From Trichostrongylus colubriformis (lineage: Eukaryota > Nematoda > Chromadorea > Rhabditida > Trichostrongylidae), in the NCBI GenBank assembly GCA_963978905.1, contig OZ022258.1:32239282-32303281 (forward strand): DNA of 64,000 nucleotides. The letters are read 5' to 3'. Shown in pieces: positions 46,101 through 58,100 of this stretch (its first letter is position 1; each line of letters starts with the position of its first letter). Position numbers and translations under genes: made by a program. The notes below the pieces were generated by a model. It saw only the letters and a list, made by a program, of their open reading frames with translations, was not told the DNA's origin and did not search any database.

Positions 46101-49100
46101 TGTCTCTCCTTGAAGAACAAAGCATTGGTGACAATTACACCATCTGCGGAAGAAGCCATACTAGCTGAACAACTCCTCATCCGTCAAGAACAAGCCATTT
46201 TCAAATCGGAGGAACTCCTACAAAACAAACAACTAAATGTTAACGTGGATGACAAAGGCATCATCAGGAAATATAGCAGACTCCAGAACGCGGACATTAG
46301 CTTCGATACAGCTAACCCAGTTCACATTCCCAAGCAAAGCAAGTTGGGATACCTGATTGCATATCGGTTGCACAAAGAAGCATCACACTGTGGAATTAAC
46401 CAGCTTCTCTACAACATAAGACAGAAGTACTGGATTCCACAAGACAGACTGCTCTGCAAGCGGATTCTGAAACATTGTGTGATCTGCAGAAAACAAAATG
46501 CCGCACCATACAGATACCCAAACATGGGACCTCTACCAACGGAGCGTGTCACAAAGTCACCTCCATTTTCTCACACTGGCGTCGATTTCATGGGCCCAAT
46601 CATTGTCAAATCACCAAGTGGAGAAGACTGTAAGAGGTATATTGCCCTGTTTACATGTCTTGTGACTAGACTTGTACACTTAGAGGCAGCAACCGACTTG
46701 ACTGCTAAAAGCTTCATTTTCACGCTGAAAAGATTCATCGCTCGTCGAGGAGTACCTCAGAAGATCATCAGCGACAATGGAACAAACTTCCGTCTCACTG
46801 AATGTTTGCTCAGCAGCAACCAGAGTAACAACGACGACGCCGAACTCTCCTTGTACCTTGCTGAACATCGAATTTCATGGAACTTTATCCCTCCTTCATC
46901 ACCATGGATGGGTGGAGTCTGGGAGAGAATGGTCGGTACGGTGAAACGATCTCTGCAAAAAACAGTTGGTCGACGCAAACTCAATGACGAACAGCTTCAA
47001 ACAACAATCTGTGAAGTAGAAAGTATTGTCAATTCAAGACCTATAACTGCGATAGGAGATCAAAACTCCCCGTGCAATGCCTTGCGGCCAATAGATTTCA
47101 TCTACAAGGACGTTCGACATGGAACCGTCCAACTCACATCAGATGAGAATGAAGATGATCCAGATTTCCGACAACTTCCGGAGATACCGTCTCAGAAAGC
47201 AGCCAAACTAGCTATTTCGGAAACCGAGAAGATCACTAAGAAATTCTGGAGCATATGGAAGAATGAGTATCTCATGGAATTGAGAGACCGACATAAAGTC
47301 ATTGGAAAGAAAACACGCTCATCGACACAAACACCTCACATAGGAGACGTAGTTCTAGTTGATGAAGATTCTCAACAACCTAGAGGACAGTGGCCAATGG
47401 CCATTATACTCGACCTTATCACCAGCAGGGATGGTGAAGTTCGAAGCGCCATACTTCAATCTACGTCAGGAAGAATCATCCAAAGGCCTTTGACTCGTCT
47501 CATTCCACTGGAGATAAAAGCACATGAAGAAGTGCCTACCCAAGCTCACGACCACCAAGACAACAGCGGAGCACCCGTTGCACCCGTCCGCTCAAGGAAG
47601 TTAGCTGCTAAAGAGAAGTGCAATGAGCTTACACTGCGACAACAACCAGCCCGTGCAGCAAAAAACGTTGCGTCGTACAGTGAAAACAGAGCTGCTTCAA
47701 CGAAGAAAAGCAGCTTGCATCTATCTACACTCCTTATGACTGCGATATGCATGATGATGCTAAGTGGAATGAGCACAGCCTCTGCAACATCGCTATTCTG
47801 TACGAAGGAAGGAGTAACAATTAGTTCAAAGTTACCAGCAACAGGAGAACTATGCGTAAACAACAAGTACTGCACTACTGTCAAAACTACAGCGAACTTG
47901 ACAGATGTTCCATTACCGTTTAACTACCTTACCAGCCGACATGTAGTACGATGGCGCACAATCGTCGATACTGTTCAGTATACGAAGGACATCACCTGCC
48001 CGCCAGGAGATACCTGCAGCAGAATACGATGCATCCTCTGCAAAGAATTTCTGGGAAATCCACACTGCTCTCCACGTTTAATAGTAGCTGTGATGGCTGG
48101 ATGTCTTTCACTGATTCTTGCTTCGCTTGCCACAATCTGCTACGTAATGGCGAAGTGGAAAACGCCTTCGGAGCTCCGACAACGAAGAACACAGCGAAAG
48201 CTACAAGAAGCAGAAGCTGTTCCACTGACAGCGATGCCTAAGCAAATCACTGCATCTAGAATGATAGTGTTTGGTGCAACAATAGCATGCCTTCTTGCAC
48301 ATGGAGAAGGTTGCCAATACACCCACACCATCACTACAAACAATACAGTATGTAGCCGTAATAACCGGCTAACTGACTGCCGCCAACTCGTCGAAAGTAC
48401 TATCACCCTGAGCGAAAGGAGACCTCAAGCTTGCTTCCGACTACGAAATGGAAACGACACAGTTGGCGTAATAGAAGTACAGTTGGAACAAGTCATTCTA
48501 ACCTGCAATCCTGTTGTATTATTCTACACAAGGGACGTCGACATCATAACTGAATCAGCTAAAAGATGTCATCTTGCGGGATCATGCTCGTCACAAACAT
48601 GCTCTCATACAAGCAGAAGATCTTACATTCCGGAACTACGGGATACTTACGACTTCCCAGGAATGGCAAGATGCTCTACATCATGTGGAGGACTGGGATG
48701 CGGATGCTTTCTGCCCACACCAGGCTGTCTGTTTTCTCGATCCTACGCGAAGCCGAAGACTAAGAAGATCTACCAGGTTTTCCATTGTCCAACATGGCAG
48801 GAATCAGCAGTATTGAAGTATACATACAGCGGAATTCGCGAGCATGACGTTTCTCAACAAGTAAGGATCACAACACAGTCGTCTCAGAAAGTGAAAAACG
48901 CAAACATCACATTGGAATTCATAACGATGCCAACTATTCCACTCCTGAGTTCGATATTCCTCCAAGCGGTCAACGGCAACCATTCTGAAGTAGCAGTCGT
49001 CGACAACGACGATTTTTTCTCCCTGCGATGTTCTTCACGGAAGAGCACTACGAACATAACAGAGTGCTACTTTGAAGACATGTGCACCTGTTCACCGTCA

Positions 49101-52100
49101 GAAACTGACGCAAAATGTGTTTGCAAGAACCTGAACATCACAAGCAAAATGAGCTCATTGGAGAATAGGCTTCCCTTATCTTCCTCAGTCCTGCACCTCC
49201 AGGACGCTCATGGAAGAGTTTATGGAACAATTCACAATGCAGTCGCTGATATTACCTTTAGCACCTTCGTGGGATATCAACCTCAGTCAATCACGGACAC
49301 CCAAGACTGCAACATCGTAGTTTCACCACTGAAAGGATGCTACAATTGCCTGTCTGGAGCTGAAGCCACATTCACGTGCTATTCAGAACGACCAATCATA
49401 GTGGAAGTAGCATGCACTCAAAGTATGTTCGCAATCAAATGCAACTCGTCTACGTCAAAAACCACGATGAAAATCCACGCAACGACTCCCAAATATGCTG
49501 ATAGTTGCCGCGCAGTATGCGGCGAAAGAAAGTACAACTTCACCCTATCCGGACTACTGGCGTTTCACACACAATGGAGCGAATCATCCGGATCGAATAT
49601 GACTGAACATGCCAACTACATCAACATGTTCAACTACCCCGATCTCGGACATTTCTTGGATGTGGCTATCGACCATTGGAGATTTTTTATAGTTACCTCT
49701 ATAGCAGTTATTGCTTTTTTAGCGGCTGTAATACTATTAATCCCACGTATTGTATCACGAATTATTTGCTAGCATGCTAAAGGTTCTAACAATTCTGCCT
49801 CTTAATCCTGTGCTTATATAATTCGTTCTCTTGATTTTTTTTTTACTTTTGATGATAACTCGATACTTTGCTTGCTCATACATCTGTACTGTGATTTTAT
49901 TGACTGATATAAGTGAACATAAATTGTACTGAGCTACCGCTCATTTCGCCCCCGCCCCAGTGTTGTGGACTCACAACCTTTTCGTACTAATATAATAACA
50001 TGTCCATGACAAATACATTTGGTTGATAACGATGAGCACCTTTGATTATGCACTGAATGATAAGTATCACTCAAAATGTACCCATAGGCATGAACCAAGC
50101 ATATCCTAAGTAGGTATCCTGGAGTGCTATGAAGTAGTTCCCCTTAGGCGCGGCACTCCCTTTCATGCCTACTAGCAATTATCCCCACAAGCCAACTAGT
50201 GGCGAACTTAGATATTATGTAGTGGGTCCGCCCACATTATCGTGTATATATACCCAGTGAAATATAATATTAATGTTCTTGTACGTAACGTCGTAATAAA
50301 CCTTTGTTACACGTGCGTATAGTTATCCATTGGTCACCTACCAAAGCAGCTAAGAGGCTTGTCGTGATCGAGCGTGACACACTGAAGGCGCCGAAAGCAG
50401 GGGCGGGGCAGTGACGAAAAGCCGAAAAGTAAAAGAAGGACTTCCCGTGCAACTGAAAAGACTAGTTATGACGAGAAGCTATGACGAAGCTTGCGTTGGA
50501 AAGCGGGCTCATGGGGTCTCATTTCCTTCACTTCGAGCTACACAGGTTTACTGGCTGAGCTGCTGCGAGTACTGGGCAACTTTGCGACCGGGTTTTGTAG
50601 CTTCTCGCCGGCTACATCCATCGGTGGGTAGTGATCAAAAAGGGAGGGAGTGAGGAAGAGCGTCTTATTTCCTTTGTGTTTGCCGTTTTTTTCAGTTCTT
50701 GCCCTGCTGTTGCACTGAACTACTGCTACATAACGCTTTCATATCCCACTATCGGCCTTCCGGTATCTTTGAGTAGCTCAAAGCTCTTCTTTCAATGCAT
50801 GGTGCGTCACACGCCTTGAACTCCTTACTGCTCGTTTGTAGTGGACATGTCACCCCTTCTAGACACCTTTCTTTGGTGGCTTGAATAGAAGACTAACAAA
50901 AATGTGCATGCACTGTGCCATTATTTTCGAATTCCTGGGCTTTCGCCTCCATCATCACGCACAGTTTGGTACTATGCCCAAATTCAAATTCGAAGTCGTG
51001 TCTCTCGCCACGATCATCAAACTGTAACATGGTTTGGTCGAGCGTTTCGCAAACGGAGTGCATCACCGGAGCACCGCCGTGGTCAGCTGCGAGCACATGA
51101 TTTTAAGGTCGTTGCTGCCGGCGGCGGCGTCAAACTGCCGCCGTCGCCGCCAGTGCCAGCGTCGGTGGCAAGGTATGAACGCGGTCTTGGTGACCTGGTC
51201 GCGTTTTATTTCTTGTACCGAATATTTCAAACCTTGGCGAGGAACATTGAAAATGATCGCCAAAAAGCCTAAAGATTCTTAGGTATCACTACTGCGAAAG
51301 CCGTAAAGGCAAGTGGAAAAAGAGAAATGAAAAAGGGGAAAAAGTGGGAAAACTTCCGATTGCATAACGACCAGAAGAAATGCGATAAGGTCGCGAAAGT
51401 GTAATTGTAATGCAAGCAGCAGTCATCATACGATTAAACGATCGACTTTGTACGGCCTTCGGGATTCGGGATTAAAGTTGTTTCATTCTGCTCTCCCTTC
51501 CCTCTTTTGATGCGCTATCCGTGAATGACGGAGGACGCTTTGCCTTACATTTGTTGCAGGCATAATTACTAAGGGGTTGCCGAGAACGGTCGGTGGAAGG
51601 GCCTCGTAGGGCACCGGACCGTCTGTACAGGAATAATCTCGTGGATATTTAAAGTTTAAGTGAATGAAGTGGCTGAAAAGACTTACCCCTTTGGTACTTA
51701 TGGAACTTAGGACTTGTGCGATCACTTCACCATCAGACATGAAATAACGATCGGTTTTCGAGTAGAACGGCTTATAATTAGATAGCACAATTGGAACAAT
51801 AGGAAAACCGCCCTATAACAGAGGAAGTTGAGAGATGAGCGCTGCACACCGCTATTTCAACTACCCTACTCGAACAGCAATGTTGAACGCTCCTTTTTTG
51901 AATGGAAGCATACCATACTCGCGATTTCTAGTCCCTTCGGGAAAGATCCAGATCTGAATCAGACAAATGATGATTCTCTACCGGCACATATTTTCGAATT
52001 CAGTAGGCAAAATAAAGCCTTCGTCAGACTGCGAACTTGCAATTTTGCCACGCAGCGATTTGGCGATCTCGTAGCTTCGCACGCGACGTTGCGGCATTGC

Positions 52101-55100
52101 AAAATCTCAAAACAGCAGAATCGTGTGCGGAAGTGCAATACAGCAAAATCGCAAAGTCTGACGGTGGCCTTAAAGAGACGATTTGCGGCTCAAAAGTGAC
52201 GATGTGTAAGGGGTCTGTTGGATGGACCCTTGTGGGGTCGCAGTAGGAGCGTTCTATGTCCACCGCGCGGGAAGAATTACAATTTTGTACCCTCGATGCC
52301 CATTTGAAAGGGACACCTCCCACAGAAGAGCAGACTGAGACTCAGACTCAGACTACTTCTCTCCACTCCATCGTCTCTGTCAGGCCACCTTCTGACGCCA
52401 AGCGCTCCTCTTGACGAGATTCCCTGGAGTTCCAACAGACCTCCAGGAAATTTCGTAGGCAATCGAAGAAATTGGAAAACAGATAGTAGCGTTCTGTAAA
52501 GCAAAAACAAACTGTATCAAAAACAGATATATAAGCTTTGTCGAAAGATGAAGGAAACAATGTGAAAAAAGGGAACAAAAAAGACGCGGAAACTAATTCC
52601 TTAATATATATCACACATTGTTAAATGTTTTGTTTACTAATAAATTCTTCGCCAATGCCGTGTTCGAGATAACCTAAGTACTCTGTGAAGTATCCCTAGT
52701 ACACGGGGGGCCGAACCGCTTCAATAAGGTCGTGGTGCTCAGATACAGCAAAGTTGTCGGACACTGAGGAAGAACGGCCTAAACTGCCTGAGTGTTGCAG
52801 AATGCAAGAGTAACTCCAGCTGAGGGAATCCAATCAATTGTGAGCCTTTGCAATACGTGAGAACGGCCCCCTGCTCGATTGATTTCTTGATATAGGATCG
52901 TTGACTGGCTACCTAACTGTGCGCTTACGTGCGTCGTTGTCATTGACAAGGAGCATGAGTACAAAGTTCACAATCTCTGCCTACAGATCATGAATGAGAC
53001 AGATATACGTGGCCAACGTGGATGCGAATATTGCCGAAGCAAAGGGGGAATCTAACTCTGTTCTAGTGAGCCTTCCACACTCAGATGTGGTGTGTGAGTT
53101 TGAGGAGACTAGGTACTGTGTTAAGGAGATCTCTGAGATCATGAGGGAAGGGATGGTGGCGCACAAGGTCTCCACCTGTTACAGAAGTAAGCATGAGAAT
53201 CATGTAGGCCGGGAAAATCGACAAGAGGCTAGTAGGGGGTGAATAGGATGTGAATGTGTTAGACAAACATCGGATAAGTCCATTGCAGAAACTGTGAAGG
53301 AGAAGGTCTATGAACTGTGAAGGGTATATTAAAGAATGTTTTGTCATAATCTAACCCAACACTTCAGGGAGCCAACCACGCTTGGCAGGCTTTTGGAGCT
53401 GGTCTTCAGCAGTAACATGGACTTAGTTTGCAATCTAAATATTCTTTCTCCGGTTGGACTCAGTGATTACAGCAACATTTCTTTTCACATCGTCGGCATG
53501 AAACACCACCTGTGCCACTTTTCTGTGGAGTATATTTTGACGTTAATTTCGTGGATATTTTTGAAGATTTTTTGAGGACACACTGAGTAACCTACTCGAA
53601 ACAGTTAAAGACACCAGGAGGGGGTAATTTTGGCTTACTGTAGAACAGCCGTAGTGTGGACGAGTTTGAGTGGCCGCCATTGCACAAACTCGCCAATTTG
53701 ACGCCTTGGCATGATGCCAAAAGAAGATGGTTCTATTATAAATTTGTTTTTTTCTTTTAGTTTTTACTTTGTTCTTTCTTATATTGTTTCTAGATGTACT
53801 TACGGGTCAAATAAAGTCGGGGGGGGGGGGGGGGGGGGGGGGGAGACGCAAAATTCAAAATTCCCACCCACGTCAAAGCTTCTTTCCCTTCCTAGGGTTA
53901 GGCTAGAGCAGATGAGTCCTATGCTTTGACAGATGCTTTTTAATGTGGCAGGAGGGGGTATCAATTTTAGCCTAAGCCTAGTAAGGGAAAGGAGCTTCGA
54001 CGTCGACGCAAAGTTGCGTCTCTCCCCCCCCCCAACTTTATTTGACCCTTCTGAGATTTTCAGGTATAGAAATGCACAATTAAGAAGATTCATAAGTTAA
54101 CAAGTAAAATATGTCACTAGAAAACAGTCTAAAGAGGAAATAATTCAAAAATAAATCACATCAGGCCGAAGACAAGCTTTAAAATAAACGAAGCGTGACT
54201 CGGCCATGGAAGCTTGCAGTTCGGATGGAAGCGCGCCCTGGGGGCGAATAGCGCCCTATGGCGCGTTTTTCAACGCCGGTTTCGTTACACATTGTATCTA
54301 CCGAACCCATATGTTTGTTTTCAGACGCCATTGTTTTTGTAAACGTTATTCCGCCCTTGCCCCCCTCCCGGTGCCTTTAAGGGCTTCAATGAAAAGTATG
54401 AATTGTTGTTATATGCGTTGCACTTGGCTATAGACTATTATTAGGGTGTCCATAAAGATCGTTGGCCATTTCTAAACAGCGTCGCGTTACGTGACGCGTT
54501 GTGTTTTTGCATAATGGTTTCGCAATACTGAAAGTACTCGCGATGGGCTAGCTTCTGAGCTGGCTAGCTCTCAATTTCCTTTCCTGCTCTTCGCACAATA
54601 AAGCAGTGAAGATGAGTGATAGTCACCACCACTCTACAACCTGGGCATCTCCAGACGTCAGGCCACGACCAGATGCGTCAGCAGTTTGGTGATAATACTC
54701 CTTCTAAGAACTGAATGTGAAAATGGTGGACTCGCTTCACTAATGGAAACTATGGCATCGGAGATAAAAATCAGTGATAAGTGATAAAATCAGTGGCGTC
54801 ATCCACTACAGCATCCTACCTAACAATGCCACAGTGACAGCAGAGACCCTCTCTAAAGAATTGCAGGAGGTCAAGGTGAAAGCTGCCGCCATGTCCCAGA
54901 AACTTGCAAATCCGTGGTTGCTCTGGGATAACGCGCGCCCCCACAAAGCGACAGATGCTCAGGCCGTCCTGGACAGGCTGGGCATCAAGACGGTCACGCA
55001 TCCACAGTATGGCCCGGACATCAGTCCATCTATTACCACATCTTCCGGTCCATGCAAAATTCCTTGGACGGAAAAGAGCTGAAGAACGAAGGCGACCTCG

Positions 55101-58100
55101 AGGACGTGATCGAGGACTGGGTAGAGTCGCGGCCGGCCGGCTTTTGGGAGGATCGAGTTCCCTCTCTACCCGATCGTTGGCGTAAGGTGGTGGGTAGGCA
55201 TGGAGATTATATCATGGACCGGTAAGTTCAACTTGGTGAGTTATCTTTACAAGTTCTGAAAAAACGAATGGCCAGCGAACTTTGTGGACACCCTAATATG
55301 TTCCCTGGAAGCGTGCCACTTCTTTCCAGTCGGTGATACCACCTAGGTATTTGGAGAACGTGAGCTGTCATCGTAAGTGCCTCTACCAAGAAGCTAGACG
55401 TATGGGGGATTGGACTAAATATGGGGAATATACAGCGAGGTTCCTCACTAGCCTGGGAAAGTTTAGTAGAAGTATTGAGAAGAAAGTAATTGAGGCTGGA
55501 AATAGTGGAGATTACAGGTATCTAAGCAAAAAAACACAGGGAAAAAAGTGTATGAGCTTTTAGAAAAAGGGAAATTCAGGGATAAACAATGAACATGGCA
55601 AAGCGAATCCACTTGCGGAACAGTTTCTTACATCTCTCCTGCCTGGTAATGGTAATATTCCTGATTATTCGCCGCCTTTGACGATGACTATCAATGAGGT
55701 TCCGTGGTTCCAAGCAGATCAACTTCATGAGCAGATTATGGCTTGACCTAGTCCCTCGTCGTTTACTCATGATTTTATTCCGCTATTATTTATCACAAGT
55801 GTACATAGCCGGGCCCACTGGCCTACGTACTTATTCAATCATTAATGACAGGGGAAGTTTCTGAGCGCTGGAAGCATTCTTTTGTGACTCCGGTGTCAAA
55901 GAGAGGATCCTCCTCTGATCCAGCGATTTATCGACCAGTAAGTGTAACATCCATGTTGTAAGCTTAAAAAGTCCTTAAAGTTCATATTCTAAGGTATATC
56001 GGTGTCGCTAAAATCGTCCCTCGTGCTCAACATGGTTTTATACCAGGACGTGCGGTGGAGACAAATATGATTGAGGTCACGAGTACCCGTCGAAAGAGCT
56101 CGACAAGAAGCACAGCTGCCATGTTATATATTTTGAATCTGCCAAAGCGTTTGATAGAGTATCTCATAAGAAACTGTTGTATAAGATGAAGGTAATGGGC
56201 TTTCATCCTATTCTTATCAAATAGTTAACAAACTTCCTCTCTGGCCGAATGTTCCAGGTGCGTGTTGGACATGCTTATTCTGACTGCAAGTATGTGCTCA
56301 CAATTAGTGGAATGCCTTAGGGAGGAGTGCTATCCCCTGTTCTATTCAACATCTATTTTCGCGTAAAAATTCACATGCGATCCTTAATGAGCAAATATAA
56401 CATAAATATAATATATGAGTAACAGAGGAACTTGAATTTAAAGACAGTGTTTGGGGTAATGTGGGTGAAAAGGAATCCCTGAGAGAAGTAATTCACTGGA
56501 ATACTACGAGTCTGGAAAGCCTATTTGCGGCGAAATCCCCCGCGAAAGGTGCGCCTTAGAGCTGTGGCAGAGGCGGCCTTTTCAGCTCCAGCCGCCTTAC
56601 TTAGCTCGGTCCGCCCCCTAGTGGATGATTGGCTGGGGTGGGAATGGAAGGTGTCGCGGCAGCTTTCTCAGTATTATTAGGTTGTCCGGAAAGTTTTCGG
56701 ACTAAATGCATGGTAGGGTTCAAAACAACACATCTTTGTCACCCGATGTTGTGAGTGTATCTAACTTGAGGGATTTGTGTTTAATGTCCGGTGTTTGAAT
56801 CTGTCAACAGCATGTGCCACATGTCGTTTCCCGTCCCCGGTAGTGCTTTCGCAATGGATGACAAGAAGATGCTCTACCGACCAGTTCTGCTTCTACAACA
56901 CCACTCCGGCCGATCCGCGAACGAGGCCCATCGCTTTGTGCAGGAAACAATAAAGGGGCAAGCCCCCTGTCGCTCGACGTGCTTCTACTGGTATCACAAG
57001 TTCGACAACGGTGACGAATCGCTCAAGAAATCTCGACCACAAACACAGAACAAACAGCTCGTGCTCGCTACCTGTGGGGCTCGACCTAACCTTTCTGTAC
57101 GCCAACTTCGGACCTTACGAATACTGCAAAATCCACGGTACACGATGTCGACGAAGTTGCTAACTATACAATGTTCTCCGACGTCAGTCCGAAAACTTTC
57201 CGGACACCTAATAGCTCCAAGCTCACTCCAGAAAAAGGATGCTTCCTCATTTCCGAACATCCCTTCGTGTTCAGGACATAACAACTCATGGAAAACCCGT
57301 CCGTACTACCCGCCTCTTCATGAGTAGGCTCCACGTCGGGAATCAATGGTGTGGAAGGGTCCTATTTCTTAGGTCTTTGATCGTTTTCATCCGTTTTTTC
57401 TTCAGTGTCCTGTTACTAGGCATCTCGACTTCATATTCACTACGTCTTTTATTTTTCTGCCGAATTTGCCCAAGAAATGCCTCTAAGTGGCCGATTTCAT
57501 CGAAACACAGGATCATGTTCTGGGAAGATAGTGAGGTTTGGCTGCCATATGAAATCAAAGTGATGGTGAGAGTGAATCACACCGCTCACTGAAACAGTGA
57601 AAATACACTCAGAAGGTTTATACCATGGAGTGTCAAACGACCAGGATGAAGACGAAAAATTTGCTCTCACCTTTAGATTGTACTTCTTCATTCGTTTCAC
57701 GCATCGCTCGACTGTATCGGAAACCTGGCCGCGTTTGAATCGCTTCACGAACACTGCGTTAGCCTTGAGATAGACAAGTTCTCAGTTTCATATGGTGAAG
57801 CATGACCTTTTTGTGAAGATCACATTTGACAGGAGCGAACAGAGAACAAAGTTGTCAACTCACAAAAATACTGGTCAAGTTGAAAAATGGTATGTACTTG
57901 AGAGATTCCTTCATCATTACAGTGCCACGAGGTGGCCAGACTCGCGTCATCGACACTACGTCCACAGCGCTCTGAACTAGCTCACAATGGAAGCATTTCA
58001 AATTTCTGATGGTGACCAGAATCGTACTCCTGACAATGAGAAGGAGAGGTGTAGGTAAGCGTAACTGGCAAGGAGTGGGGGAACATAAGCGCGAAGTTAC

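Larger units (their letters stand above)
40984..50345 (+). mobile_element. Complete BEL/Pao retrovirus-like element
   Basis: Two 385-bp LTRs look identical base for base, and GCAGC flanks both ends (40979-40983 and 50346-50350), the 5-bp duplication usual for Pao. Inside are a tRNA-Gly primer site, a hairpin-rich leader of about 600 bp and one 7.8-kb open frame. Identity of the LTRs and the unbroken frame imply a very recent insertion. It sits in the last intron of the acyltransferase gene, antisense to it. Confidence 0.95.
53336..56400 (+). pseudogene. Degraded LINE with two insertions
   Basis: The plus strand shows the end of an AP endonuclease ([32 protein letters not shown]) at 53336-53560, a linker ([20 protein letters not shown]) at 55370-55560, and a broken reverse transcriptase at 55850-56380 ([47 protein letters not shown]). 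Many stops and shifts. The inverted-repeat element at 53.8 kb and the mariner at 54.4 kb separate the endonuclease from the RT. Confidence 0.7.

Noticed and set aside
42455..48406. Many minus-strand frames of 60-114 codons
   Set aside because: Shadows of the long BEL/Pao polyprotein.
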